From Janthinobacterium sp. UMAB-56 (GTDB lineage Bacteria > Pseudomonadota > Gammaproteobacteria > Burkholderiales > Burkholderiaceae_D): DNA of 64,000 nucleotides. The DNA lies in the NCBI RefSeq assembly GCF_900095265.1, contig NZ_LT607652.1:177560-241559 (forward strand), read 5' to 3'. The translations under genes were made by a program, and so were the position numbers. The first letter of the stretch is position 1, and the number at the start of each line of letters is the position of its first letter. This document shows, one piece after another, positions 36,544-45,370 of the stretch. Below the pieces are notes generated by a model. The model was not told where the DNA came from. It ran no database searches and saw only the letters and a program-made list of their open reading frames with translations.

Positions 36544-37110
36544 TTACTTGGCAGCCGTGCGTGGCGCGACTTTTTCAGCCGCTTGCGTGAACTGGTTCAC
36601 GGCCGAAGTCAGGTTCGCTTCGATGGCTTCGACGGCTTGCTTGCTGGTTTTCGAGAATTGCTCGTAGCCTGCATTGGCATTGCCGATGGCGCTTTTCAGC
36701 ATGGCGACGGCGTTTTCCGAACCGGCTGGCGCGTTCTTGGTGACTTCTTCCACCAGGGACAGGACTTTGCGGTTGGTTTCGGCGATTTGCGATTCAGCTG
36801 CTTTGCTGAATTCGGCTTGGGTGCCGGACGTGATGGCAGCCAGATGACGGCCGTAAGCGATGGCTTTTTCGGCGCTAGGCTGTGCTTGAGCAGCGCTCAG
36901 CGAGAAGAATTCTTGTGGATCTTTTGCCGACAGCAATTGCTTGGCGGCGGCGGTCGATTCTTCCAGCGTTGCCTTGGCAGCGGTCAGGTTCAGTTCGACG
37001 ATCTTTTCGATGCCTTCGAAGGCTTTGCCCGTCAGCGACGAGAACAGGGCGAATTGGGCTTCCAGGTTGGCTTTGGTAGCGGACGAAAACTGCTCAGGAA
37101 TTGAAAACAT
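36544..37110 (-). CDS. phaP: Phasin (polyhydroxyalkanoate granule protein)
   Basis: A 188-residue, mostly helical Ala/Glu/Lys-rich protein beginning [20 protein letters not shown], the phasin 2 (PhaP/PhaM-like) family start. It contains [20 protein letters not shown] and a long amphipathic stretch with no Cys or Trp. Phasins coat storage granules of polyhydroxybutyrate and limit their size. GGAGAT precedes the ATG at 37110; an in-frame codon 12 bases upstream overlaps that ribosome site. A sigma70-type promoter and two probable PhaR operators lie upstream, which supports the assignment. Confidence 0.93.
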   Translation of the reverse strand: MFSIPEQFSSATKANLEAQFALFSSLTGKAFEGIEKIVELNLTAAKATLEESTAAAKQLLSAKDPQEFFSLSAAQAQPSAEKAIAYGRHLAAITSGTQAEFSKAAESQIAETNRKVLSLVEEVTKNAPAGSENAVAMLKSAIGNANAGYEQFSKTSKQAVEAIEANLTSAVNQFTQAAEKVAPRTAAK

Positions 37111-37204
37111 ATAAATCTCCAAAAAATCGAAATCTGGTTAATTTGATGCTGCGTGTACCGTTTGGGAAAGCAGGTGAATCTAAATTTTTCAAGCTGAACA
37201 AGAA

Positions 37205-37220
37205 TTGTGCAACGCAACAA
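37205..37220. promoter_or_regulatory. Putative PhaR operator 1 (over the phasin transcription start)
   Basis: The sequence TTGTGCAACGCAACAA matches the second site at 37261-37276 in 14 of 16 positions (TTGTGCRAYGCAACAA). It lies just downstream of the -10 box of the phasin promoter. PhaR-type repressors are known to bind TGC/GCA-containing sites at phasin promoters in related bacteria. Confidence 0.6.
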
Positions 37221-37225
37221 ACCCT

Positions 37226-37253
37226 ATTCTACGGTGAAAAAAACGTAAGTCAA
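37226..37253 (-). promoter_or_regulatory. Sigma70-type promoter of the phasin gene
   Basis: On the minus strand TTGACT (37248-37253) and TAGAAT (37226-37231) are separated by 16 bases. One operator candidate lies on each side. Confidence 0.7.
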
Positions 37254-37260
37254 GCGATTC

Positions 37261-37276
37261 TTGTGCGATGCAACAA
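37261..37276. promoter_or_regulatory. Putative PhaR operator 2 (upstream of the -35 box)
   Basis: The sequence TTGTGCGATGCAACAA is the near-copy of operator 1, centred 56 bases away and 7 bases upstream of the -35 box. Confidence 0.6.
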
Positions 37277-37461
37277 TTGAATAGATTTGCATCAAAAGTC
37301 ATTGTTTCTAAAGAGAAATATTTGCTTTCTGTGTGTCAATGGTTTGAACCTAAACTATTGTTTCCAGTGGCTGCGGGGACGATCGCGGCGCAGCATGCTA
37401 GACTTTGCCTCCCGCACTGGCGCTGCGCCCCGGTGCAGATCCCGTTTCCCGAGTTGATACC

Positions 37462-38388
37462 ATGTCCAATCTTCCCGCCGCGGCTGGCGCCAGTGGCAAA
37501 GCCCCCAAAGCACCTATCTTGACCAGCCTGGCGCCGATGGCCTTGCCCGGCTTTTTCGTGTTGTTATGGAGTACAGGTTTTATCGTGGCCAAGTTCGGCT
37601 TGCCCTACGCGCCGCCGCTGACCTTTTTGTTGTTGCGCTTCCTTGGCGTGCTGCTGATCCTGCTGCCGCTGGTGCTGCTGTTGCGCGCGCCTTGGCCCGT
37701 GGGACAGTTCCGCCAGATCGCCGTGGCCGGCATCTTGATGCAGGCCGGCTACCTGGCCGGCGTCTGGTGCGCCATCAAGCTGGGCATGCCGGCCGGCCTG
37801 TCCGCGCTGATCGTGGGCATGCAGCCCGTGTTGACGGCCTGCGCTGCGCCCCTGATCGGCGAATCCGTGCGCCCGCGCCAGTGGCTGGGCCTGTTCTTTG
37901 GCTTGCTGGGCGTGGCCCTGGTCGTGTATGCGAAGATCAATCTCGTGGGCTTGACCGTGGAAAGCGTGCTGCTGTGCGTATTCGCCCTGCTGTCGATGAC
38001 GGCCGGCACCATGTATCAAAAACGCCACTGTCCGCAATTCGACTTGCGCACCGGCACGGTGGTGCAGTTTGCCGCCTCCATCGTGGTGGTCTTGCCATTT
38101 GCCCTGTATTACGAAGGGCTGGACCTGCATTTCAGCAATGTGCAATGGACGGCGAATTTTATCGGTGCCTTGCTGTGGTCGGTACTCGTGCTGTCCATCG
38201 GCGCCATTTTCCTGCTGTTCGCCCTGATCCGCCGCAGCGACGCCACGAAAGTGACGGGCTTGCTGTACCTGACGCCGCCCACGACGGCCGTGATGGCCTG
38301 GCTGATGTTCGGCGAAGCGTTCAATATGCTGGGCATCGCCGGCATGCTGGTGGCCGTGGTCGGCGTGGTATTTGTAGTCAAGAAATAG
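37462..38388 (+). CDS. EamA/DMT-family transporter
   Basis: The 308-residue inner-membrane protein has ten predicted helices in two EamA repeats (first LPGFFVLLWSTGFIVAKFGL, second beginning near ESVLLCVFALLSM). The family exports small metabolites or amino acids, but the substrate is not evident. The start at 37462 follows the AT-rich phasin control region; an in-frame upstream codon at 37405 is less likely. A nitroreductase gene follows 21 bases later and may be cotranscribed. Confidence 0.88.
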   Translation: MSNLPAAAGASGKAPKAPILTSLAPMALPGFFVLLWSTGFIVAKFGLPYAPPLTFLLLRFLGVLLILLPLVLLLRAPWPVGQFRQIAVAGILMQAGYLAGVWCAIKLGMPAGLSALIVGMQPVLTACAAPLIGESVRPRQWLGLFFGLLGVALVVYAKINLVGLTVESVLLCVFALLSMTAGTMYQKRHCPQFDLRTGTVVQFAASIVVVLPFALYYEGLDLHFSNVQWTANFIGALLWSVLVLSIGAIFLLFALIRRSDATKVTGLLYLTPPTTAVMAWLMFGEAFNMLGIAGMLVAVVGVVFVVKK

Positions 38389-38409
38389 AGATGGCAGGAG
38401 AACAGGGTA

Positions 38410-39129
38410 GTGAACAAGCAAGCATCTGAAACACCGTCGACGCAGCAAGCCGTGGACGCCGTCATCGTGTCGCGCCGCTCGATCCGCGCCTTTTTGTCCA
38501 CGCCGGTGGCGCAGGACGATGTCGCGCGCATCCTGGAAGTGGCGGCGCGCGCGCCCTCGGGCGCCAACATGCAGCCGTGGAAAGTATATGTGCTGTCGGG
38601 CGAGGCGCGCCTGCGCCTGTCGCGCCGCATCCTTGCCGCCTATGCCGCGCCGAAAGCGCCCGATGCGCCCGCGCGAACGGCGTCGTATACCTATTACCCG
38701 CGCCAGTGGACGGCGCCGTTCATCGAGCGCCGGCGCAAGATCGGCCTGGACCTGTATCAGCTGCTGGGCCTGGAGCGGGGCGATACGGCCGGCATGATGG
38801 CCCAGCATGGACGCAATTTCCAGTTTTTCGATGCGCCCGTGGGACTGATCTTTACCATCGAACGGGTGCTGGAACAGGGTTCCTGGCTCGATTACGGCAT
38901 GTTCTTGCAAAACATCATGCTGGCGGCGCGCGCGCGCGGACTCGATACCTGCCCGCAAGCGGCCTTCATCCATTACCATGACATCATCCGCGACGAGCTG
39001 GGCGTGCCGGCCAGCGAAATGGTGGTGTGCGGCATGGCCCTCGGCTATGCCGACCCGGACAAGATCGAGAACCGCTTGAGCACGGAACGCGAGCCACTGG
39101 CTGGCTTTGTTAAATTCATGGATCAATAG
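38410..39129 (+). CDS. Nitroreductase-family FMN oxidoreductase
   Basis: A 239-residue flavoprotein. The phosphate/FMN-binding start reads VIVSRRSIRAFLSTPV, followed by the helix RAPSGANMQPWKVYVLSG and, near the end, VVCGMALGYADPD, which is the standard nitroreductase pattern. Such enzymes reduce nitro compounds or quinones with NAD(P)H. The start codon is GTG, with GGAG 10 bases upstream. It lies 21 bases after the EamA gene, so both probably share a promoter. The physiological substrate is unknown. Confidence 0.9.
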   Translation: MNKQASETPSTQQAVDAVIVSRRSIRAFLSTPVAQDDVARILEVAARAPSGANMQPWKVYVLSGEARLRLSRRILAAYAAPKAPDAPARTASYTYYPRQWTAPFIERRRKIGLDLYQLLGLERGDTAGMMAQHGRNFQFFDAPVGLIFTIERVLEQGSWLDYGMFLQNIMLAARARGLDTCPQAAFIHYHDIIRDELGVPASEMVVCGMALGYADPDKIENRLSTEREPLAGFVKFMDQ

Positions 39130-39244
39130 CCATTGCCAGCGACCAGCACAGGTAAACAGGCAGTTAGGGATGAGCTTGTTTGCTGATCGTCAACGACTTG
39201 TATTCCATTGCTGCAATAAATACTGTCTTAACTGTTAAATTGGC

Positions 39245-39272
39245 TTGCGATTACTCTGCATTTCGCTACACT
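39245..39272 (+). promoter_or_regulatory. Probable promoter of the pbpG-like gene
   Basis: TTGCGA and TACACT are separated by 16 bases, ending 34 bases before the start codon. Confidence 0.5.
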
Positions 39273-39306
39273 GCAATAAGGCAACAGCTTCACGGGGAAT
39301 TATCGA

Positions 39307-40380
39307 ATGGCTAAGTTTAAACTTGCGCTGGGTATCCTGGCTTCCCTGCTGTTTGTGCTGGCGCCGGCTGCGGCCGTGCACGCCAGGGAAGCGAACGGCA
39401 AATCCTCAGCCGCGAAGAAACACAACACCAAGAAAGTCAAAGTCGTGCTGCGCAAGGGCGCCACTGCCGCGCCGCGCGAAAAGACCGTGCGCCGGGTCGT
39501 CATGGTGCGCGGCAAACGCAAGGTCATTTATCAAAAAGTCAGCAGCGTGGCCGTGCCCATGGCTGCACCGATGCCCACCATGGGCGACCTGGCCGGCCTG
39601 AATCTCACGCGCGATCCGCTCGACCTCAAATCGAGCGTGGCGCTGGTGCTGGACCAGGCCAACTCGGAAGTGTTGTTTGAAAAGAATTCCAATGTGGCCC
39701 TGCCCATCGCCTCCATTACCAAGATGATGACGGGCCTGGTAGTGGTCGAAGCGCGCCAGGACATGGATGAAGTGCTGACGATTACGGACGAGGACGTCGA
39801 CCGTGCCAAGTTCAGCAGCTCGCGCCTGAAAGTGGGCTCGCAATTGACGCGCGCCAATATGCTGCATATTGCCCTGATGAGCTCGGAAAACCGCGCTGCC
39901 TCGGCCTTGGGCCGCAATTATCCGGGCGGCTTGCCGGCCTTTGTCGACGCCATGAACAGCAAGGCGCGCCAGCTGGGCATGATGGATACCCACTACGTCG
40001 ATTCCAGCGGCTTGTCGAAAATGAATGTGGCCAGCGCGCGCGACCTGGGCAAGCTGGCCATGGCCGCTTTCCGTCATCCGCTGCTGCGCGAGTATTCGAC
40101 GGACCCGAAAGCCATCGTCGAAGCCAGCGGTCAGCCCATGCAGTTTGGCAATACGAATCACCTGGTGGCCAATCCGGGCTGGGAGATCGGCTTGCAAAAG
40201 ACGGGTTTCATCAATGAGGCGGGACGTTGCCTGATGATGCAGGCTGTCATCGAAGGACGGGCCGTGATCATGGTCTTCCTCGATTCCAAGGGAAAACAGT
40301 CGCGTACGGCCGATGCGGGACGCATGCGCAAGTGGCTCGAAGCCCTCAAGCCTGCCAACATGAGCCTGCCCGGCGGTTAA
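39307..40380 (+). CDS. pbpG: D-alanyl-D-alanine endopeptidase (PBP7 type)
   Basis: The 357-residue secreted serine peptidase of family S11 cuts peptidoglycan crosslinks. It has a signal peptide (MAKFKLALGILASLLFVLAP) and a basic linker (about 30-80). The penicillin-binding motifs follow: SITK with Ser136 and Lys139, SSEN in ALMSSENRAAS, and KTG in GLQKTGFINEAG. It lacks the long C-terminal amphipathic anchor of DacA, which favours the PbpG type. GGGGAA precedes the ATG. Confidence 0.92.
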   Translation: MAKFKLALGILASLLFVLAPAAAVHAREANGKSSAAKKHNTKKVKVVLRKGATAAPREKTVRRVVMVRGKRKVIYQKVSSVAVPMAAPMPTMGDLAGLNLTRDPLDLKSSVALVLDQANSEVLFEKNSNVALPIASITKMMTGLVVVEARQDMDEVLTITDEDVDRAKFSSSRLKVGSQLTRANMLHIALMSSENRAASALGRNYPGGLPAFVDAMNSKARQLGMMDTHYVDSSGLSKMNVASARDLGKLAMAAFRHPLLREYSTDPKAIVEASGQPMQFGNTNHLVANPGWEIGLQKTGFINEAGRCLMMQAVIEGRAVIMVFLDSKGKQSRTADAGRMRKWLEALKPANMSLPGG

Positions 40381-40395
40381 TTAAGTTTTAATGCG

Positions 40396-40488
40396 AATGT
40401 CCATGGCAGCGTTGCACTGACTCGCCGTACTAGTCGTACTGTCTTCGTTAGTGCGCCTTGCCCTGAACATTTTTATGCGGCAGTGCTT
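40396..40488. repeat. Dispersed intergenic repeat, copy A
   Basis: About 90 bases are shared with 44251-44341. The core CTCGCCGTAC and, after a few variable bases, TCGTACTGTCTTCG and GCCCTGAAC, are identical in both, with short indels between them. This copy lies between the convergent pbpG and IclR genes. Function unknown. Confidence 0.75.
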
Positions 40489-41267
40489 TAGTCTTGTGGG
40501 ATAAATCCCAAGGTCACTGAAATCTGGTTCGCCGTTTCCACCAGGTCCACCAGCCACTCGTCTTGCAGGCGGTCGGCTGGCGCCGAGATCGACAGGCCGG
40601 CGATCAGCTTGCCCGTATCGTCGCGGATGCCAGCGGCCATGCAGCGCACGCCCAGTTCCAGTTCTTCATTGTCGCGCGCATAGCCGCGTTCGCGCACCAG
40701 GCTCAGCTCGCGCTCGAGCTTTTGCAGATCCGTGATGGAATTCTTGTTGTGCCCGGCCAAGCCCGTGCGCGTGGCATACGCGCGGATGGCTTTTGGCTCA
40801 TCGACTGACAGGAACAGCTTGCCGGTCGAAGTCAGGTGCAGCGGTCCCCGTCCACCGATGGCGCGCACCACCTGCATGCCCGAGCGTTCGGAAAAGGCGC
40901 GGTCGATGTAGACGATCTCGTCACCCTGGCGCACGGACAGGTTGATGGTTTGCTGGGTTTTCTTGTGCAGCTGGCGCATGAAGTCCAGCGCCGCTTCGCG
41001 CACGCTGAGGCGGCTTTTCACCACATTGCCCAGTTCCAGCAGGCGCATGCCCAGCCGGTAGGTTCCCGGTTCGATGCGGTCGACAAAGCGCGTCAGCACC
41101 ATGTCGTTGAGAATGCGGTGCGCCGTCGAGGGGTGCAGGCCGGAAACTTTCGACAATTCCTTCAGGCTGACCGGGTCGGAATATTTGGCCAGGGCATCGA
41201 GCAGGGCGACCATGCGTTCGATCACCTGTATCGTCGTCTTTGGGGCAGCGACCGGTTCAATTTTCAT
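40488..41267 (-). CDS. IclR-family transcriptional regulator
   Basis: A 259-residue regulator with an N-terminal winged helix-turn-helix (SLKELSKVSGLHPSTAHRIL) and a C-terminal GAF-like effector domain ending in RDDTGKLIAGLSISAPADR. Members act as repressors or activators of catabolic genes and bind small organic acids. It is divergent from dgkA, which is not a usual target, so its regulon probably lies elsewhere. ATG at 41267; the hydrophilic first 10 residues are not conserved. Confidence 0.92.
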   Translation of the reverse strand: MKIEPVAAPKTTIQVIERMVALLDALAKYSDPVSLKELSKVSGLHPSTAHRILNDMVLTRFVDRIEPGTYRLGMRLLELGNVVKSRLSVREAALDFMRQLHKKTQQTINLSVRQGDEIVYIDRAFSERSGMQVVRAIGGRGPLHLTSTGKLFLSVDEPKAIRAYATRTGLAGHNKNSITDLQKLERELSLVRERGYARDNEELELGVRCMAAGIRDDTGKLIAGLSISAPADRLQDEWLVDLVETANQISVTLGFIPQD

Positions 41268-41418
41268 GATGGATTTGGTGCATTGCAGTATTCATGCTTC
41301 TTTATACCATGATGTGAAAAAATAGTGAAATGTTCCGAGATATTCAGCGAATAAATGGTCACATTGCCATGCCAGCCCCATAATGTGCCCACTGCACCTG
41401 CATCACATTTGGAAAACT

Positions 41419-41802
41419 ATGCAACCTGTAAATGAATTCAAAAGCAAGAGTGGCTTGAAACGGATTTTTTCCGCCTTTTTCTACTCGCTCGATGGCTTGA
41501 AAGCGGCCTGGCGCCACGAACACGCGTTTCGCCAGGAGCTGGGCCTGTTCGTCGTCGGCACCGTGATCGCCTTGTTGCTGCGCATCTCCGCCTTTGAAAA
41601 GCTGCTGCTGATCGGCGTGCTGTTGCTGGTTTTGATCATAGAATTGCTCAACTCCGCGCTGGAAGCCGTAGTCGACCGCATCTCGCTGGAACGCCATCCG
41701 CTGTCGAAAAACGCCAAGGATTTCGGCAGCGCCGCCGTGCTGCTGACGTGCATCCTGGCGTTTGCCACCTGGGCCGTTGTCCTGTTCAACCGTTTTTATT
41801 AA
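41419..41802 (+). CDS. dgkA: Diacylglycerol kinase
   Basis: The 127-residue, three-helix membrane enzyme phosphorylates diacylglycerol with ATP, recycling lipid released by osmoregulated glucan synthesis. The signature ELLNSALEAVVDRISLERHP holds the catalytic Glu residues. The start at 41419 (MQPVNEFKSKSGLKRI) gives the usual length; the frame extends 36 bases upstream without support. It lies divergent from the IclR gene. Confidence 0.93.
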   Translation: MQPVNEFKSKSGLKRIFSAFFYSLDGLKAAWRHEHAFRQELGLFVVGTVIALLLRISAFEKLLLIGVLLLVLIIELLNSALEAVVDRISLERHPLSKNAKDFGSAAVLLTCILAFATWAVVLFNRFY

Positions 41803-41829
41803 GCGCCAAATCCCCGTTGCACGCCGTCC

Positions 41830-41848
41830 ATATGCGCAAATTGCATAT
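41830..41848. promoter_or_regulatory. Inverted repeat upstream of sbp, possible CysB site
   Basis: Arms ATATGC and GCATAT are perfect and separated by 7 bases, about 85 bases before the sbp start codon. The geometry suits a LysR-type regulator such as CysB, encoded 5 kb away, but this is an inference. Confidence 0.35.
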
Positions 41849-41932
41849 CAAACGGCGAAACGCTTCGTTCTCTTTGCGGCCGTTGCGCCGTAATCTGGTG
41901 GCTCTGAAAGTTCAACCACACGGGGATCTTAG

Positions 41933-42937
41933 ATGCTGTCGAAAAAAATCATCATTGCCGCCGCCCTCAGCGCGTTTGCCCTTCTGCAAACGGCGCAAGC
42001 GGCCGATATCACCCTGCTCAACGTGTCGTATGACCCGACGCGCGAGCTCTACCAGGATGTGAACACGGCGTTTGCCAAGCAGTGGAAAGGCAAGACGGGC
42101 GACAACGTCAAGATCAAGCAATCGCACGGCGGTTCCGGCAAGCAGGCGCGCGCCGTCATCGATGGCCTGGAAGCGGACGTGGTCACCTTGGCCCTGGCCT
42201 ACGACATCGATGCGCTGGCCGAGCACAAGCTGCTGGCCGCCGACTGGCAAAAGCGATTGGCGCACAACAGCTCGCCCTACACCTCGACCATCGTGTTCCT
42301 GGTGCGCAAGGGCAATCCGAAAGGCATCAAGGATTGGAACGACTTGATCAAGCCTGGCGTGTCCGTTATCACGCCGAATCCGAAAACCTCGGGCGGCGCC
42401 CGCTGGAATCATCTGGCCGCGTGGGGCTACGCGCTGCGCCAGCCGGGCGGAAATGAAGCCAAGGCCAGGGATTTCCTCGGCAAACTGTATAAAAACGTGC
42501 CCGTGCTCGACTCCGGCGCGCGCGGTGCTACGACCACTTTTGTCGAGCGCGGCATCGGCGATGTGCTGATCGCCTGGGAAAACGAGGCTTACCTGGCCGT
42601 CAAGGAACTGGGGCCGACCAAGTTCGATATCATCACGCCTTCCGTCAGCATCCTGGCCGAGCCGCCCGTCGCCGTCGTCGACAAGGTTGCCGACAAGCAC
42701 GGTACGCGCAAGGTGGCCGAAGCCTATCTGAACTACCTGTACACGGACGAAGCGCAAGACCTCATCGCCAAGAATTACTACCGTCCGACAACGGACAAGG
42801 CGGCGAAGAAATATGCGTCGCAGTTTGCCAAGGTCAATCTGTTCACCATCGAGCAAGTGGCAGGGGGCTGGACGGCAGCACAGAAGGCGCACTTTGCCGA
42901 TGGCGGCATCTTCGACCAGATTTATCAGCCGAAGTAA
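41933..42937 (+). CDS. sbp: Periplasmic sulfate-binding protein
   Basis: The 334-residue periplasmic receptor of the sulfate/thiosulfate ABC importer. A signal peptide ([19 protein letters not shown]) leads to mature [20 protein letters not shown], the Sbp/CysP signature. [18 protein letters not shown] and [16 protein letters not shown] are conserved sulfate-site regions. It binds sulfate and delivers it to CysT/CysW. It is separated from cysTWA by two unrelated genes, so it may have its own promoter. Confidence 0.95.
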   Translation: MLSKKIIIAAALSAFALLQTAQAADITLLNVSYDPTRELYQDVNTAFAKQWKGKTGDNVKIKQSHGGSGKQARAVIDGLEADVVTLALAYDIDALAEHKLLAADWQKRLAHNSSPYTSTIVFLVRKGNPKGIKDWNDLIKPGVSVITPNPKTSGGARWNHLAAWGYALRQPGGNEAKARDFLGKLYKNVPVLDSGARGATTTFVERGIGDVLIAWENEAYLAVKELGPTKFDIITPSVSILAEPPVAVVDKVADKHGTRKVAEAYLNYLYTDEAQDLIAKNYYRPTTDKAAKKYASQFAKVNLFTIEQVAGGWTAAQKAHFADGGIFDQIYQPK

Positions 42938-42990
42938 TCTTCACCGGCAGGCGGCAATGCTTGCCGGCATCGATCACGCAAGGACACATC

Positions 42991-43557
42991 ATGGCGCTGC
43001 GCAGCTTTTCCGATTACCGGGTATTGATCGTGCCGGGCTTGCATAACAGCGGTCCCGAGCATTGGCAGAGCCGCTGGCAGCGCCTGTATCCGCAATTCGA
43101 GCGGGTCGAGCAGGACCACTGGAACGAACCCGACCTGGCCACATGGTCGGCGCGCCTGGATCAGGTGCGGCGGCTAGATGCGCGTCCCACCCTGATCGTC
43201 GCCCACAGCTTCGGCTGCCTGACGACGGCGCACAGCCTTGCCCGCGACCCGCAAGGCGTGGCCGGCGTGCTGCTGGTGGGACCTGCCGATCCGGACAAGT
43301 TTGGCGTGGCCAAGGCATTGCCGCAAAAGCGGCTGCCTTGCCCCGGCATATTGATCGCCAGCCAGACAGACCCCTGGATGACAGCCGAACACGCTGCGCA
43401 GTGGGCACGGCGCTGGAATTGCAAGTATATTGATGGCGGTGCGCTGGGCCATATCAATGCCGAGTCGCGCCTGGGCGACTGGCTGTATGGCCAGGCGCAA
43501 CTGCAAACGCTGTTTGATCTGGCGCAAAGCGACAAACGCCACCGTCAGGCAGCCTGA
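42991..43557 (+). CDS. RBBP9/YdeN-family serine hydrolase
   Basis: A 188-residue alpha/beta hydrolase. The start VLIVPGLHNSGPEHWQSRWQ is the family signature. The nucleophile is in VAHSFGCL, and the late His is in GALGHINAESRLG, where the family carries its catalytic His; the acid is probably Asp in SQTDPWM. Members are small esterases of unknown substrate. AAGGA precedes the ATG. It lies 53 bases after sbp and 42 bases before the peroxiredoxin gene, all in one direction. Confidence 0.88.
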   Translation: MALRSFSDYRVLIVPGLHNSGPEHWQSRWQRLYPQFERVEQDHWNEPDLATWSARLDQVRRLDARPTLIVAHSFGCLTTAHSLARDPQGVAGVLLVGPADPDKFGVAKALPQKRLPCPGILIASQTDPWMTAEHAAQWARRWNCKYIDGGALGHINAESRLGDWLYGQAQLQTLFDLAQSDKRHRQAA

Positions 43558-43599
43558 TACGACCAGCATCCCGCCACACAACCTCACAAGGAGATCACG

Positions 43600-44238
43600 A
43601 TGACTTTACGCCTGGGCGATGTCGCCCCTGATTTTGAACAAGACAGCTCCATCGGCACGCTCAAGTTCCACGCGTGGGCCGGCGACTCCTGGGTGGTGCT
43701 GTTCTCCCACCCGGCCGACTTCACCCCCGTGTGCACGACGGAACTGGGCTTGACTGCCAAGCTCAAGCCGGAATTTGACAAGCGCAACGTGAAGGCTATC
43801 GCCCTGTCCGTGGACGCGGCCGAGTCGCACAAGAGCTGGATCAAGGATATCGAAGAGACGCAAAACACGGTCGTGGGTTTCCCCATCATCGCCGACGTCG
43901 ACAAGAAAGTATCGGTGCTGTACGACATGATCCACCCGGAGCAATCCGTCACGGCCACCGTGCGCTCCGTCTTCATCATCGACCCGAACAAGAAAGTGCG
44001 GCTGATCCTCACGTATCCGCTGAGCACGGGCCGCAACTTCAACGAAATCCTGCGCGTCATCGATGCTCTGCAATTGACGGATGGCTACACCGTGGCCACG
44101 CCCGGTAACTGGCAAGATGGCGACGACGTCATCATCCCCTTGACCGTGCAAGACCCGGACGTGATCAAGCAGAAATATCCGAAGGGCTTTACGGCCGCGA
44201 AACCTTATCTGCGCCTCACGCCGCAGCCAAACAAGTAA
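43600..44238 (+). CDS. 1-Cys peroxiredoxin (Prx6 type)
   Basis: A 212-residue thiol peroxidase that reduces hydrogen peroxide and organic hydroperoxides. The peroxidatic cysteine is Cys45 in HPADFTPVCTTELG. There is no other cysteine, so it must be re-reduced by an external thiol. The long C-terminal region after 150 matches the Prx6 group. AAGGAG precedes the ATG. Its place beside sulfate uptake genes fits a link between sulfur supply and oxidant defence, but that is inference. Confidence 0.92.
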   Translation: MTLRLGDVAPDFEQDSSIGTLKFHAWAGDSWVVLFSHPADFTPVCTTELGLTAKLKPEFDKRNVKAIALSVDAAESHKSWIKDIEETQNTVVGFPIIADVDKKVSVLYDMIHPEQSVTATVRSVFIIDPNKKVRLILTYPLSTGRNFNEILRVIDALQLTDGYTVATPGNWQDGDDVIIPLTVQDPDVIKQKYPKGFTAAKPYLRLTPQPNK

Positions 44239-44250
44239 AAGCAGCGAAAA

Positions 44251-44341
44251 AACGTCCATCGCGTTGTTGCATTGCCTCGCCGTACATTCGTACTGTCTTC
44301 GGCAACGCGCCTAGCCCTGAACGTTTTATTCGGCACTCTTT
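44251..44341. repeat. Dispersed intergenic repeat, copy B
   Basis: The partner of the repeat at 40396-40488, same orientation. It lies immediately after the peroxiredoxin gene and just before its terminator. The two copies share CTCGCCGTAC, TCGTACTGTCTTCG and GCCCTGAAC. Confidence 0.75.
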
Positions 44342-44346
44342 CCCCA

Positions 44347-44378
44347 TAAAAACGCACCTTGCCGGTGCGTTTTTTTTG
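44347..44378 (+). terminator. Terminator after the peroxiredoxin gene
   Basis: Stem AACGCACC/GGTGCGTT with a TTGCC loop is followed by a long T-run. Confidence 0.88.
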
Positions 44379-44444
44379 GCCCGGATTTTTCAGTGGCAGG
44401 TATGCGAAATCCATCTAAGCAAATGAGAAATGGTTAGTTCTTTT

Positions 44445-44480
44445 TATAACTGTTGCATGTGATTATTGCGCCCTATAACT
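44445..44480 (+). promoter_or_regulatory. Probable cysT promoter region with TATAACT direct repeats
   Basis: TATAACT occurs twice (44445-44451 and 44474-44480), 29 bases apart. TTGCAT at 44453-44458 could be a -35 box but is only 15 bases from the second TATAAC. A sub-optimal spacing like this suits an activator-dependent promoter, and CysB, encoded at the end of the operon, is the natural candidate. Confidence 0.4.
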
Positions 44481-44506
44481 CAAAAATGTAATAAGAAGGG
44501 GTTTCT

Positions 44507-45370
44507 ATGTCTGCAGCATCAGCAGCACCGCTCAAGGCGCGCGCAGCGCCGTTCCGGGTCATGCCGGGCTTTAAGCTGTCACTGGGCTTCACGCTCTTTT
44601 ACCTGGCCCTAATCGTTCTCATTCCGCTCTCGTCGGTGTTCCTGAAAACCTTCACCATGACCTGGGACGCCTTCTTCAGCGCCGTCACGTCCGAGCGCGT
44701 GATGGCGTCATACCGCTTGACGTTTGGCGCCTCGCTGATCGCCGCCCTGCTGAACGTGGTGTTTGGCGGCATCCTGGCCTGGGTGCTGGTGCGCTATACA
44801 TTCCCCGGCAAGCGCATCATCGACGCGTTGGTCGACTTGCCATTCGCCTTGCCGACGGCCGTGGCCGGCATCACCCTGACGGCCCTGTATTCGTCGAATG
44901 GCTGGTTCGGCCAGTTCATCGAAGGTGTGCTGGGCATCAAGGTGGCGTTCACGCCGTTGGGTGTGGTGGTGGCGCTGACCTTCATCGGCTTGCCGTTTGT
45001 CGTGCGTACCGTGCAACCGGTGCTGGAAGACGCGGAAAAGGAACTGGAAGAAGCGGCCGCCAGCCTGGGCGCCAATTCCTTGCAAACGTTTATCCGCGTC
45101 ATCTTCCCCACGATTTTGCCCTCCTTGCTGACGGGTTTTGCGCTGGCCTTTGCCCGCGCCACGGGCGAGTACGGTTCAGTGATCTTTATCGCCGGCAATA
45201 TGCCGATGGTGTCGGAAATCACGCCGCTATTCATTATTACCAAGCTGGAGCAATACGATTACGCGGGCGCCACGGCCATCGCCGTGGTGATGCTGGTGGT
45301 GTCCTTCCTGCTGTTGTTGACGATTAACCTGCTGCAAGCATGGACGCGCGGAAAGGCGAAGAAATCATGA
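44507..45370 (+). CDS. cysT: Sulfate ABC permease CysT (CysU)
   Basis: The 287-residue permease has six membrane helices and the ATPase-contact loop [40 protein letters not shown] is the characteristic CysT/ModB region. It forms the membrane channel for sulfate or thiosulfate together with CysW. AGAAGGGG precedes the ATG. Its stop overlaps the cysW start (ATGA). Confidence 0.95.
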   Translation: MSAASAAPLKARAAPFRVMPGFKLSLGFTLFYLALIVLIPLSSVFLKTFTMTWDAFFSAVTSERVMASYRLTFGASLIAALLNVVFGGILAWVLVRYTFPGKRIIDALVDLPFALPTAVAGITLTALYSSNGWFGQFIEGVLGIKVAFTPLGVVVALTFIGLPFVVRTVQPVLEDAEKELEEAAASLGANSLQTFIRVIFPTILPSLLTGFALAFARATGEYGSVIFIAGNMPMVSEITPLFIITKLEQYDYAGATAIAVVMLVVSFLLLLTINLLQAWTRGKAKKS

